A stretch of 64,000 bases of DNA. Origin: UMGS363 sp051881815. GTDB taxonomy: Bacteria > Bacillota > Clostridia > Oscillospirales > Ruminococcaceae. Under the pieces are notes generated by a model that searched no databases, had not been told where the DNA came from, and saw only the letters and a list, made by a program, of their open reading frames with translations. Shown here piece by piece: positions 52,324-61,190 of this stretch (positions within the stretch are counted from its first letter, which is position 1; the number at the start of each line of letters is the position of its first letter). Both the position numbers and the translations under genes were made by a program. The stretch spans positions 164,951-228,950 of the forward strand of contig JBJEQP010000083.1 in NCBI GenBank assembly GCA_051881815.1. The letters run 5' to 3'.

Positions 52324-54955
52324 GTAATAGCGGTGCAAATATTGCAAAGCCGAACGCTATCGCAAGCTGTTCTCCCGACAAGGCTGTTGTTGAAAAAATA
52401 ATCTGCATAAAAGGCAGATATATCGCCGCCATGATTATACAAAATGAGGACAATACCGCAAGCAGGAGCTTCGGATTGTTGAAATACGGAACGGTGAAAA
52501 TGTTCTTCGTTTCCGATTTGCACTCAAAAACGTGCGCAAGCTGCGTCATAACAAGGGTAAAAAGCGCTGCTGTTCTTGCGGTTTCAAGGCTTCCCGACAT
52601 ATACCGTGTCAGCATAAAGCAGCCGAGCGTACAAGCGCCTATCAGTATCCCTCTGAACACTATCTTCGCCATAAGTCCGCCCGAGAAAAAGCTTTCGTTC
52701 GCTTTTCGCGGTGGTTTATTCATACATTCATGCTCGGTCGGCTCAACTCCAAGTGCGACCGCAGGCAGTCCGTCCGTTGCAAGATTGACAAGCAGCAATT
52801 GAGTAGGCAACAGCACGACGGGCATTCCCATTATGATACCGAGGAACATTGTCAGCACCTCTCCGATATTGCAGGAGAGCAGATAACGCACGAATTTCCG
52901 TATGTTCGCATATATTCCTCTGCCCTGCTCGACCGCTTTGACGAACGTTGCAAAGTTGTCGTCAAGCAGCACAACGTCGGCGGCTTCCTTTGTTACGTCT
53001 GTTCCCGTTATTCCCATAGCAACGCCGATAGATGCTTCCTTTACCGCAGGAGCGTCGTTCACTCCGTCGCCCGTCATTGTGACTATCTCGCCTCGGCGTT
53101 TGAACGCACGGACGATGCGAAGCTTATCCTCGGGAGTTGCACGGGCATAAACGGCTGCTTTGTCGATAACTTCATCAAGCTCGTCATCGGACATTTTCGA
53201 AAGCTCCGCACCTGTCAGAACGATATCGTTTCCTCGGAGGATGCCTGCTTTTTTCGCAATTGCTGCGGCGGTGTTTTTGTGGTCGCCCGTTATCATCACC
53301 GTTCGGATATGTGCTTTTCGGCAGAGCTTCACGGCTTCGATCGCCTCGGGTCGCGGAGGGTCGGTCATTCCTGCAAGGCCGAGGAAGATCATACCGTTTT
53401 CGCTTCCGCCGTCTGTATTCTTTTCACAGAAAGCAAGCACACGGAGCGCTTCGCCCGTCAGCTTTTCATGCTCGGCTTCAAGGCTTCGGCGAATCGAAGG
53501 CGTAAGCGGCTTTACTCCGTCGCTTGTCATTACAAACGAGCATCGGGGCAGGATAACATCGAACGCACCCTTTGTAAAAGCAGTTTTTCCCGAACCGCCA
53601 GAGCAGATCACGGTCATGCAGCGAGTTTCGCTGTCGAACGGTATCTCCTCGTTTTTGCGGAAACAATGACAAAGCTTTTCCGCAGTAAAGCCCGATTTTG
53701 CAGCCATTATAAGAAGTGCTATCTCGGTCGGGTCGCCTGCGGTGTTCCACTCCTCTTTTCTGCCAAAGGACTTTATCTGCCCCCGTTCACGCTGCGATAT
53801 CGGATTCGGTGCGCTGATATCGGCATTGTTGCAGAGAACTGCGCAGTGCATAAGCTCGGTCAGAGTCTTGTCTGAGCTTGGATTGACATTCTTTCCGTCC
53901 AAGGTCAGACCGCCTTGGATATTGTAGCCGCTGCCCGAGATATTGTAAAGCTTATCGCCGCAGAATACTTTTGTGACGGTCATTTTGTTCTCGGTGACGG
54001 TTCCCGTTTTGTCCGTGCATATTACAGAAGCGCAGCCGAGCGTTTCGACCGAGTGAAGCTTGTGAACGAGCGCTTTCTGCGCAAGCATTCGGCGGACGGC
54101 AAGAGCCAGAGCTATCGTTACCGTTGCCGGTAATCCCTCGGGAATAGCTGCGATCGCAACGGATATGCCCGTCATAAGCATTGCAAAGGGCGGTTCGCCG
54201 TGAATTATCCCTGCTCCTGCGACAACAACGCAGACAGCCGTGCAGATGATCGCAACCACCCTGCCAAGCTCCCCGAGCCTTTTCTGGAGCGGAGTTTCTT
54301 CCTCCTCGATATCGGTCAGCATTCCCGATATTTTTCCGACCTGCGCTGAAAGACCCGTTGCTATGACCTTTGCAAGAGCTGTTCCTTTTGTTATTATTGT
54401 ACCGCTGTAAACGATGTTCGGCTTTCCGATGGAATTATCGGTGTCATCGGACGAGCCTGCCGATTTTGCCACGGGCGCAGACTCCCCCGTAAGAATACTT
54501 TCCTCGGCAAAAAGTCCCCTGCTTTCAAGAAGCGCAGCATCGGCAGGTATCTTGTCGCCTGCTTCAAGAGCAATAACGTCCCCGGGAACAAGCACCGCCG
54601 CAGGAAGCTCGGTCAGATGTCCGTCACGATAGACCTTTGCGTTCGGCGCAGTCATATTTTTCAGCGCAATAAGCGTTTTTTCGGTCTTATACTCCTGAAT
54701 AAAGCCCAAAACCGCATTCAGCAGCACTATTATAATTATCGTCAGCGCGTCATAGACCTCGCCGAGGAATATCGAAGCCGCTGTTGCGATCAGAAGTATA
54801 ATTACCATAACATCACGGAACTGACCGAGAAAGATCTTTATCGGAGCAGTTCTTTTCTTGCTTGCAAGCTTGTTTTCACCGTATCGGAGCAGCCTTTCCT
54901 CCGCCGCCGATGACGAAAGTCCGAGCGCTGAGCCGTTTATGCTTTTTTCTGCCAT
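52301..54955 (-). CDS. P-type calcium-transporting ATPase
   Basis: An 884-residue cation pump with about ten membrane helices. SILTGESAPV is the actuator TGES loop. PEGLPATVTIALALAVRRM precedes the phosphorylation site ICTDKTGTVTENKMT. TGDGVNDAPAVKEASIGVAMG is the hinge. PEGLP and the overall length match the SERCA-like IIA/PMCA group, so Ca2+ export is likely, though Mn2+ is possible. The last seven residues (QCVMRNS) are encoded by an ATTACG-type repeat, so the original C-terminus has been replaced or slightly extended. The gene stands alone. Confidence 0.92.
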   Translation of the reverse strand: MAEKSINGSALGLSSSAAEERLLRYGENKLASKKRTAPIKIFLGQFRDVMVIILLIATAASIFLGEVYDALTIIIIVLLNAVLGFIQEYKTEKTLIALKNMTAPNAKVYRDGHLTELPAAVLVPGDVIALEAGDKIPADAALLESRGLFAEESILTGESAPVAKSAGSSDDTDNSIGKPNIVYSGTIITKGTALAKVIATGLSAQVGKISGMLTDIEEEETPLQKRLGELGRVVAIICTAVCVVVAGAGIIHGEPPFAMLMTGISVAIAAIPEGLPATVTIALALAVRRMLAQKALVHKLHSVETLGCASVICTDKTGTVTENKMTVTKVFCGDKLYNISGSGYNIQGGLTLDGKNVNPSSDKTLTELMHCAVLCNNADISAPNPISQRERGQIKSFGRKEEWNTAGDPTEIALLIMAAKSGFTAEKLCHCFRKNEEIPFDSETRCMTVICSGGSGKTAFTKGAFDVILPRCSFVMTSDGVKPLTPSIRRSLEAEHEKLTGEALRVLAFCEKNTDGGSENGMIFLGLAGMTDPPRPEAIEAVKLCRKAHIRTVMITGDHKNTAAAIAKKAGILRGNDIVLTGAELSKMSDDELDEVIDKAAVYARATPEDKLRIVRAFKRRGEIVTMTGDGVNDAPAVKEASIGVAMGITGTDVTKEAADVVLLDDNFATFVKAVEQGRGIYANIRKFVRYLLSCNIGEVLTMFLGIIMGMPVVLLPTQLLLVNLATDGLPAVALGVEPTEHECMNKPPRKANESFFSGGLMAKIVFRGILIGACTLGCFMLTRYMSGSLETARTAALFTLVMTQLAHVFECKSETKNIFTVPYFNNPKLLLAVLSSFCIIMAAIYLPFMQIIFSTTALSGEQLAIAFGFAIFAPLLQCVMRNS

Positions 54956-55097
54956 TTTTATCTCTCCTGTTTATATGTTTAAGGGTTCTGTTTATTCATA
55001 AATATATTCGGACAGGTCGGAAGAAATGCTGTTCGGACTAAAAAAACAAAATTTTACCGAAAAGTCGTACTGAATTTATAATATTTTATTTAAATTG

Positions 55098-55126
55098 TTG
55101 ACTTTAGCGATTTTTTACGATATAAT
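55098..55126 (+). promoter_or_regulatory. Promoter of nfnAB
   Basis: TTGACT (55098-55103), 17 bp, TATAAT (55121-55126). Confidence 0.75.
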
Positions 55127-55133
55127 TAGAGTG

Positions 55134-55170
55134 TAGCATTATGCCATAGGGAGAATGCGGCTATTTTTTT
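55134..55170 (+). promoter_or_regulatory. Terminator-like hairpin in the nfnAB leader
   Basis: TAGCATT and AATGC...TA can pair and are followed by seven T, just before the AAAGGA ribosome site. It could act as an attenuator; the stem is short. Confidence 0.35.
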
Positions 55171-55186
55171 GTAAAGGAATGAGATA

Positions 55187-56029
55187 ATGTATAAGATTGT
55201 TCGTAAAAAAGAGCTTAACCCGACTGTTACGCTTATGGACATCGAAGCACCCATGATCGCCAAAAAGGCTGAACCGGGTCAGTTCATCATCCTCAGAGTT
55301 GATGAGGAAGGCGAGCGTATTCCGCTCACAGTTGCAGATTTTGACAGAGAAAAGGGCACTGTCACAATTATTTTCCAGATCGTCGGCGCAACTACCGAAA
55401 AGCTCAACCACAAAAATGAAGGTGAGTATATTCAGGACTTCGTCGGTCCTCTCGGCGTCGCTTCTCACACAGACGGACTTAAAAAGGTCGCTGTTATCGG
55501 CGGCGGCGTAGGCTGTGCTATCGCATATCCTATCGCAAAGAAGCTCCACAACCTCGGATGTGAAGTTCACTCTGTTGTCGGCTTCAGAAACAAGGATCTT
55601 GTTATCCTCGAGGATGAGTTCGCAGCTGTTTCCGATAAGCTCTGTATGATGACAGACGACGGCTCGCACGGCGAAAAGGGACTCGTTACAGAAGCTCTCC
55701 GCAAGCTCATTGAAAGCGGAGAAAAGTATGACGAGGTCATCGCTATCGGACCTCTCGTAATGATGAAGTTCGTTGTTGCTGTAACAAAGGAATTCAATAT
55801 CAAGACTGTTGTTTCCATGAACCCGATCATGATCGACGGAACAGGTATGTGCGGCGGCTGCCGTCTTACTGTCGGCGGAGAAACAAAGTTTGCCTGCGTT
55901 GACGGACCTGACTTTGACGGCTTCCTCGTAGACTTTGACGAGGCTATGGACAGAGGTACAATGTACAAGCCGTTTGAACGCCGCAAGCACGAAGAAACGT
56001 GCAATCTCTTCGCTAAGGAGGTCAAGTGA
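55187..56029 (+). CDS. nfnA: NfnA-like ferredoxin-NADP+ reductase subunit alpha
   Basis: A 280-residue flavoprotein of the PyrK/SudB type. The FAD domain holds PGQFIILRVDEEGERIPLTV (about 31-50), the NAD domain VAVIGGGVGCAIAYPIAKKL (about 101-120), and the C-terminus GMCGGCRLTV with a later Cys (FACVDGPDF) for a 2Fe-2S cluster. With NfnB it forms the electron-bifurcating complex coupling NADH and reduced ferredoxin to NADPH. AAAGGA lies before the ATG. Its stop lies just before the nfnB start. The dihydroorotate-dehydrogenase electron-transfer subunit is similar, but the partner gene favours Nfn. Confidence 0.88.
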   Translation: MYKIVRKKELNPTVTLMDIEAPMIAKKAEPGQFIILRVDEEGERIPLTVADFDREKGTVTIIFQIVGATTEKLNHKNEGEYIQDFVGPLGVASHTDGLKKVAVIGGGVGCAIAYPIAKKLHNLGCEVHSVVGFRNKDLVILEDEFAAVSDKLCMMTDDGSHGEKGLVTEALRKLIESGEKYDEVIAIGPLVMMKFVVAVTKEFNIKTVVSMNPIMIDGTGMCGGCRLTVGGETKFACVDGPDFDGFLVDFDEAMDRGTMYKPFERRKHEETCNLFAKEVK

Positions 56030-56031
56030 TC

Positions 56032-57426
56032 ATGCCGAATATGTCACCAAATAAAAATCCTATGCCTACACAGGATCCGAAGGAAAGAAGCTGCAACTTC
56101 AAGGAAGTAGCTCTCGGATATACAAAGGAAATGGCTGTTGACGAAGCACAGCGCTGCCTCAACTGCAAGAATAAGCCCTGCGTAAACGGCTGCCCCGTAG
56201 GTATCGATATCCCCGGATTTATCTCAAAGGTCGCTGCCGAAGATTTTGACGGCGCTTATGATATCATCACAAAATCAAGCTCCCTTCCTGCTGTATGCGG
56301 CCGTGTATGTCCGCAGGAAACCCAGTGCGAAGGCAAGTGCGTAAGAGGCATCAAGGCTGAATCTGTCGGCATCGGCAGACTTGAGCGTTTCGTTGCCGAC
56401 TGGCACAACGAGCACAGCACATCAACTGCTGTAAAGCCCGAGTCCAACGGCCATAAGGTCGCAGTTATCGGTGCCGGCCCTTCCGGTCTTACCTGCGCAG
56501 GCGATCTTGCAAAGATGGGCTATGACGTTACGATCTACGAAGCACTCCACCTTGCAGGCGGCGTTCTCGTTTACGGTATCCCCGAATTCAGACTTCCGAA
56601 GGCTATCGTTCAGAAGGAGGTTGAGGGTCTTAAAGCTCTCGGCGTCAATGTCATCACAAATACGGTTGTCGGCAAGACGATCTCTGTTGACGAGCTTTTT
56701 GAAGATGAAGGCTTTGAAGCTGTATTCATCGGCTCCGGCGCAGGTCTGCCGAGATTTATGGGGATCCCCGGCGAAAACTACAAGGGCGTTTACTCCGCTA
56801 ACGAGTTCCTCACCCGTGTAAACCTTATGAAGGCTTATAAGGATGACTCCGATACACCTATCAAGAATAACAAGAACGTTGCAGTTGTCGGCGGCGGTAA
56901 CGTTGCAATGGACGCTGCAAGATGCGCAAAGCGTCTTGGCGCAGAAAATGTTTACATAGTTTACAGAAGAAGCGAAGCTGAAATGCCTGCCCGTAAGGAA
57001 GAGGTCGAGCACGCAAAGGAAGAGGGCATCATCTTCAAGACCCTCAACAATCCTATTGAGGTCATGGGCGGCGAAGACAAGTTCGTAAACGGACTCAAGT
57101 GCGTTGAAATGGAGCTTGGCGAACCCGACGAGAGCGGCAGAAGAAGACCTGTCGTTAAGGCCGGCTCCGAGTTTATTCTTGATGTTGACTGTGTAGTAAT
57201 GTCCATCGGTACATCACCTAATCCGCTCATCAAGAACACAACAAAGGGCATCGAAACCAACAAGCACGGCTGCTTCATCTGCAACGAGGACGGTCTTACA
57301 TCCCGTGAGGGCGTTTATGCAGGCGGTGACGCAGTAACAGGTGCAGCAACAGTTATCCTTGCAATGGGCGCAGGAAAGACAGCTGCAAAGGCTATGGACG
57401 AATACATCAAATCCAAGAATGCTTAA
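56032..57426 (+). CDS. nfnB: NfnB-like NADPH oxidoreductase subunit beta
   Basis: A 464-residue FAD/4Fe-4S protein, related to GltD. The N-terminal ferredoxin-like part has CLNCKNKPCVNGCPVG and CGRVCPQETQCEGKC (about 42-105). VAVIGAGPSGLTCAGDLAKM binds FAD and VAVVGGGNVAMDAARCAKRL binds NADPH. AGGDAVTGAATVILAMGAG is the closing motif. AAGGAGG supports ATG 56032 better than GTG 56026. Often annotated as gltA (homotetrameric glutamate synthase), but the adjacent nfnA and a separate gltBD argue for Nfn. Confidence 0.9.
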   Translation: MPNMSPNKNPMPTQDPKERSCNFKEVALGYTKEMAVDEAQRCLNCKNKPCVNGCPVGIDIPGFISKVAAEDFDGAYDIITKSSSLPAVCGRVCPQETQCEGKCVRGIKAESVGIGRLERFVADWHNEHSTSTAVKPESNGHKVAVIGAGPSGLTCAGDLAKMGYDVTIYEALHLAGGVLVYGIPEFRLPKAIVQKEVEGLKALGVNVITNTVVGKTISVDELFEDEGFEAVFIGSGAGLPRFMGIPGENYKGVYSANEFLTRVNLMKAYKDDSDTPIKNNKNVAVVGGGNVAMDAARCAKRLGAENVYIVYRRSEAEMPARKEEVEHAKEEGIIFKTLNNPIEVMGGEDKFVNGLKCVEMELGEPDESGRRRPVVKAGSEFILDVDCVVMSIGTSPNPLIKNTTKGIETNKHGCFICNEDGLTSREGVYAGGDAVTGAATVILAMGAGKTAAKAMDEYIKSKNA

Positions 57427-57429
57427 ATT

Positions 57430-57463
57430 AATGCGTAATTCGTAACGCGTAATGCGTAATTAA
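57430..57463. repeat. ATTACG-type short repeat after nfnB
   Basis: AATGCGTAATTCGTAACGCG and continuation, starting 3 bp after the nfnB stop. Confidence 0.7.
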
Positions 57464-57479
57464 TTTAGCACGATCGTAA

Positions 57480-57580
57480 TACTAAAAACCATTTAAACTG
57501 TAGACAAAAAATCTGCGCAAAATCCATATACGAGAGATTATTGCTTGATTTTTTGTACAGTTTTTAAATGGTTTTTAGTA
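57480..57580. repeat. Palindromic element type A (101 bp)
   Basis: Perfect outer arms TACTAAAAACCATTTAAA / TTTAAATGGTTTTTAGTA, and inner ACTGTAGACAAAAAATC / GATTTTTTGTACAGT. Nearly identical to 33894-33994. Confidence 0.85.
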
Positions 57581-57592
57581 TAAAAAATCAAA

Positions 57593-57638
57593 AACGCAAT
57601 TCACATTGTCTGATTTTCAATGTGAATTGCGTTTTTTA
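57593..57638. terminator. C-module hairpin serving as terminator
   Basis: AACGCAATTCACATTG and CAATGTGAATTGCGTT form a 16-bp stem with an 8-base loop, followed by TTTTT. It is a shortened module C without D, E or G and sits between the convergent nfnB and CPBP genes. Confidence 0.75.
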
Positions 57639-57654
57639 GTTGAAAATTTCAATT

Positions 57655-58668
57655 TCAACACGAAATTACCGTTTCTGTTATCGGTGAAACCGAGTTTATT
57701 ATATCATAAATATAGATCAAGGTTATTATTATCACCCAGGACGAGGTAAGAATTATCGGCAGCGTGCGTTTTTTGTGATACTGTGTGTAGGGAGGAAGTG
57801 CAGCCTTTTCACCGCTTTTCCTGTACAGAATTATCCCGATGATACCGAGAATTATTTCCGCAGCAAAGACCGCCTCAAACGCTGAATTTCCAAGCTCGTC
57901 GCTCAAATATCCTGCCATTTCGCTTATGCACATCATCGAATTTATCGCAATATGACAGATCGTCGACGGGATAAGCGAATCCGTTTTCACAGTTATATAA
58001 CCGAAATAAAGTCCGATAACAGTCGCCATAACGAGCTGATACGGATTGCCGTGCATAAGTCCGAACATCACTGCAGAAAAGACTATCCCGAAGCGAATGC
58101 TCACCCTTGAAGTCTGCTTCAGTATCAATCCACGGAAAAACAGCTCCTCCGCTATCGGTGCAGCGATCACCGAGGAGATAAGATCGACCGCCGCAGACGC
58201 TCCGTCCTTTGCCATTTCATAATCGAACGCCGTGACCTCATAGCCTGCGCTGTAAAGCACAATGTCAACTCCGTATTCAAGCAGCATTCCAACCGAATGA
58301 AAAGCAAACGTCATAAGCACACAACGCCCTATGAGCTTCGGCGTTATGCCCCTTGTGCCGAGCATAGCTCCGATATCTACTTTTTTTATTGCATTGAACG
58401 CAAAAAATACTATCGCCGAAGCCAAAGCAGGCGAAAAATACATCGCCGCCAGCTCCGCCCAGCCGACTATATCGACACCTGTTTCGGGGTTTTTCTGCTC
58501 GGAAATAAACGGCGAAAGCGTCAGCAGGAAAAGAAAATATATCACATAGACGAGAATATACTGTATCGTCATTGCTCCGCCGACGCTGTTGTAAAGCCTT
58601 CGCAGCGCTTTTCTTTCCGCGCGGTCGGGAGCAGCTTCAATGTCAAATTTTTCGTCCGCTTCCGTCAT
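57655..58668 (-). CDS. CPBP-family intramembrane metalloprotease
   Basis: A 337-residue protein with about eight membrane helices. EELFFRGLIL (about 171-180) gives the EExxxR motif, FGLMHGN (about 203-209) the first His, and HIAINSM (about 242-248) the second His-x3-Asn. These CAAX-like proteases (Abi/CPBP family) sit in the membrane; bacterial ones are linked to bacteriocin self-protection or protein maturation. The start is 2 bp after the lexA stop, suggesting coexpression with lexA and murC. Confidence 0.9.
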   Translation of the reverse strand: MTEADEKFDIEAAPDRAERKALRRLYNSVGGAMTIQYILVYVIYFLFLLTLSPFISEQKNPETGVDIVGWAELAAMYFSPALASAIVFFAFNAIKKVDIGAMLGTRGITPKLIGRCVLMTFAFHSVGMLLEYGVDIVLYSAGYEVTAFDYEMAKDGASAAVDLISSVIAAPIAEELFFRGLILKQTSRVSIRFGIVFSAVMFGLMHGNPYQLVMATVIGLYFGYITVKTDSLIPSTICHIAINSMMCISEMAGYLSDELGNSAFEAVFAAEIILGIIGIILYRKSGEKAALPPYTQYHKKRTLPIILTSSWVIIITLIYIYDIINSVSPITETVISC

Positions 58669-58670
58669 TA

Positions 58671-59249
58671 TTATAAGTACCTCATAACGGCAACAACTCT
58701 GCCGATGATCTCGCAGTTGTCAACAATGATCGGATCCATAGTGTCATTCTCCGGCTGGAGGCGGTAATGTCCGTTCTCCTTGTAGAAGGTCTTTACGGTA
58801 GCTTCCTCGCCGTCTACGAGCGCAGCAACGATCTCGCCGTTGTGTGCGGACGAGCATTTCTCAACAACAACGATATCACCGTTGAGAATCGCAGCGTTTA
58901 TCATGCTTTCGCCCCTTACCTTGAGCGCAAAAAGCTCGCCGCTGTAGCTCTTTTCCTCGTGGAAATTGATATATTCGGTGATATCCTGAACAGCCGTGAT
59001 AGGCTGACCTGCGGTTATCGTTCCGACGAGAGGGATCTTTGACGCTCCCCTGCCCGCAAGCTTTATCGCTCTGTTGCAGCCGTCCACCTTTTCAAGATAT
59101 CCTTCGGCAACAAGACTGTTTACATATCTCGCCGCAGTCGATGTCGAGCGGATATCAAGAGCAGAACATATCTCTCTGATCGACGGCGCAATACCGTTTT
59201 CGACCCTCTCCTTAACGAAATCAAAAACTCTTTTTTCCTTATCGTTCAT
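58671..59249 (-). CDS. lexA: LexA repressor
   Basis: Represses DNA-damage (SOS) genes and self-cleaves when RecA is activated. The 192-residue protein has an N-terminal winged helix (about 1-62). The cleavage pair Ala80-Gly81 lies in TITAGQP. The catalytic Ser115 (RGESM) and Lys153 (ATVKTF) are 38 apart, as expected. AAGGAG supports ATG 59249. It begins one base after the murC stop (TAAATG-like joint). No clear GAAC-N4-GTTC type box was found nearby. Confidence 0.94.
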   Translation of the reverse strand: MNDKEKRVFDFVKERVENGIAPSIREICSALDIRSTSTAARYVNSLVAEGYLEKVDGCNRAIKLAGRGASKIPLVGTITAGQPITAVQDITEYINFHEEKSYSGELFALKVRGESMINAAILNGDIVVVEKCSSAHNGEIVAALVDGEEATVKTFYKENGHYRLQPENDTMDPIIVDNCEIIGRVVAVMRYL

Positions 59250-59250
59250 T

Positions 59251-60660
59251 TTACTGCTCCTTTTCTTCAAGTTTTTTCAATATAAGCCGTGCAAGCTTGT
59301 TTACATCGCCGCAGCCGAGCGTTACCACAAGATCGCCTTCCTCCGCATTTTCGGCAACGTATTCGGCGCAAAGCTCAAAATTCCTGTCGTGTTCCTCTTC
59401 GGGGAACCATACAGCACCGTCTATCTTTTCGCCGAGCGCACTCGTGTGGATGCCGTAGGTGTTCTTTTCGCGCGAACCCATTATTGACGTAAGCACGACC
59501 TTATCGGCAATGGAAAGCGCTTTTGCAAAATCATCCGTAAGCATAGCCGTGCGTGAGAACGTAAACGGCTGATGCACCGCCCATACACGCTTGTAGCCAA
59601 GTCCCTTTGCAGCTTCAAGCGTTACAGCGATCTCCGCAGGATGGTGTCCGTAATCATCAACGACCGTAACTCCCCCGACCTCGCCGTACTTCTCAAACCG
59701 CCGCTGTGAACCGTGAAAGTCGGAAAGACCGATGCGAACATCCTCCGCTGTTGCTCCCTCGTATATCGAAGCTGCAGCAGCCGCAACTGCGTTGAGAATA
59801 TTGTGCTCACCCGGAACGTGAATGGTTATCTCGCCGAGCTTTTCACCCTTGTGCATAAGGTCAAAAGCCGTTTCAAGTCCGCTTATGTGGCGTATATTTT
59901 CGGGATAATAGTCACAGTCGGAGCTTTTTCCGAAGGTTATTATTTCGCAGTTGTTTTCAAGTCCGCTGACAGCCTTCATCGAGTTTTCATCGCTGCCGTT
60001 GACGATAACAGCACGGGAAGTCTGCTCCGTAAAGGTTCGGAACGACTTTATCACATTTTCAAGGCTGCCGAAATAGTCAAGATGATCGGCGTCAACGTTG
60101 AGGATAACGCTCACATCGGACGAAAGCTTCAAAAAATGATCCATAAACTCGCAGGCTTCGCATACCATAATGTCCGAACTGCCTGCAATTCCGCTTCCGT
60201 GTATCAATGGCAGCTTTCCGCCGATAACAGCAGTGATGTCGATACCCTTTTTCTTCAATATCTGCGTTATCATCGAGCTTGTTGTCGTCTTGCCGTGCGT
60301 TCCGCTCACGCAGACGGTGTTTCCGAACTGTGCGGTTATGATCGCAAGCAGGTCGCTTCGTTCAAGCACGGGAACGCCGCTCTCTTTCGCCGCAATAAGC
60401 TCGGGATTATCCGCCATTATCGCCGCCGTGTGCACTATAAGGTCGGCTCCCTCAATATTCTCCGCCCTCTGACCGAGAAAAACGGGGATACCCATTGCCC
60501 TTACAGCCGCAAGAGTGTCCGTTTCATTGTTGTCCGAGCCGCTCAAATTATAACCCTTTGAATGAAGTATCTGCGCCAACGGGTACATTCCCGAGCCGCC
60601 AATACCGATAAAATGTATATGCTTTTTTCCGTCAAGAACGGACTTATCAAATTTTTCCAA
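59251..60660 (-). CDS. murC: UDP-N-acetylmuramate-L-alanine ligase
   Basis: Adds L-Ala to UDP-MurNAc in peptidoglycan synthesis. The 469-residue protein starts HIHFIGIGGSGMYPLA (about 14-29). VSGTHGKTTTSSMI (about 117-130) is the ATP loop. VDDYGHHPAEIAVTL (about 320-334) and WAVHQPFTFSRT complete the Mur ligase set. The start codon is TTG at 60660, with AAAGGAAGG upstream. It heads murC-lexA-CPBP. An ATTACG-type repeat lies just before it. Confidence 0.95.
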   Translation of the reverse strand: MEKFDKSVLDGKKHIHFIGIGGSGMYPLAQILHSKGYNLSGSDNNETDTLAAVRAMGIPVFLGQRAENIEGADLIVHTAAIMADNPELIAAKESGVPVLERSDLLAIITAQFGNTVCVSGTHGKTTTSSMITQILKKKGIDITAVIGGKLPLIHGSGIAGSSDIMVCEACEFMDHFLKLSSDVSVILNVDADHLDYFGSLENVIKSFRTFTEQTSRAVIVNGSDENSMKAVSGLENNCEIITFGKSSDCDYYPENIRHISGLETAFDLMHKGEKLGEITIHVPGEHNILNAVAAAAASIYEGATAEDVRIGLSDFHGSQRRFEKYGEVGGVTVVDDYGHHPAEIAVTLEAAKGLGYKRVWAVHQPFTFSRTAMLTDDFAKALSIADKVVLTSIMGSREKNTYGIHTSALGEKIDGAVWFPEEEHDRNFELCAEYVAENAEEGDLVVTLGCGDVNKLARLILKKLEEKEQ

Positions 60661-60679
60661 AGCAAAACCTTCCTTTTCT

Positions 60680-60698
60680 AATGCGTAATTACGAATTG
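60680..60698. repeat. ATTACG-type short repeat before murC
   Basis: AATGCGTAATTACGAATTG. Adjacent to the 25-bp repeat at 60707. Confidence 0.6.
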
Positions 60699-60706
60699 AA
60701 ATAAGC

Positions 60707-60731
60707 TCCGATTTGCAGATCAGATTATCTC
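60707..60731. repeat. 25-bp direct repeat, copy 1
   Basis: TCCGATTTGCAGATCAGATT followed by ATCTC. An identical 25 bp is found at 61109-61133, so the gene at 60750-61079 is framed by the pair. Each is followed by a TTGGAATTT-like sequence. Confidence 0.75.
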
Positions 60732-60749
60732 ACCGATTGGAATTTAACT

Positions 60750-61079
60750 TTACCCACCACGGATTCTATTATACCTTTCGTCAGTCCACGGAAAATCAAT
60801 CAAGCAAAATGCCGCTCCATTATTTTCAGCAATTAGTTTTGACGCTTCAATAGTAAAACTGCGAGCAAAGTAAAAAGTTTTTGAATTTGTACCTGAAAGC
60901 TTTTGCTGTGCCTTTTTAACCTCACTGCCGGTGATAGCGGTTTTATCGACACAAAAGCATACTAAATTCACGACTTCACCATAATTGAATCTATCTACTA
61001 ATGAAATATATTGTGTGGGAAGAAATTTTTTTAGATTTTCATAGTCACAATATACTTGCGTTTTTATATTTATCTTCAT
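60750..61079 (-). CDS. Hypothetical protein (109 aa) in small-gene cluster
   Basis: A cytosolic protein of unknown family, basic at the N-terminus and ending WTDERYNRIRGG. The ATG has AGAGGA about 9 nt upstream. It is AT-rich compared with murC next to it. Identical 25-bp repeats flank it. The context (small orphan genes with repeats) resembles immunity-gene arrays, but no domain supports a function. Confidence 0.65.
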   Translation of the reverse strand: MKINIKTQVYCDYENLKKFLPTQYISLVDRFNYGEVVNLVCFCVDKTAITGSEVKKAQQKLSGTNSKTFYFARSFTIEASKLIAENNGAAFCLIDFPWTDERYNRIRGG

Positions 61080-61108
61080 TTACAAAATCCTCTGTTTAAT
61101 AATGTAAT

Positions 61109-61133
61109 TCCGATTTGCAGATCAGATTATCTC
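61109..61133. repeat. 25-bp direct repeat, copy 2
   Basis: Identical to 60707-60731. Flanking TTCCGATTT and AAATTGGAA can pair with one G-U, so the repeat lies inside a hairpin. Confidence 0.75.
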
Positions 61134-61190
61134 GACGATAAATTGGAAGTTTATTTCTGCACAATGTGAAAAAAAGATAATTACATCAAT

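Noticed and set aside
52532..53875. 447-residue open frame on the plus strand opposite the P-type ATPase
   Set aside because: Cys/Arg/His-rich nonsense composition typical of antisense frames; the ATPase motifs are all on the other strand.
60707..61133. Integron attC sites around small genes
   Set aside because: One copy has a GTTRRRY-like string but the partner core site and the second copy do not match, and no integrase is visible.
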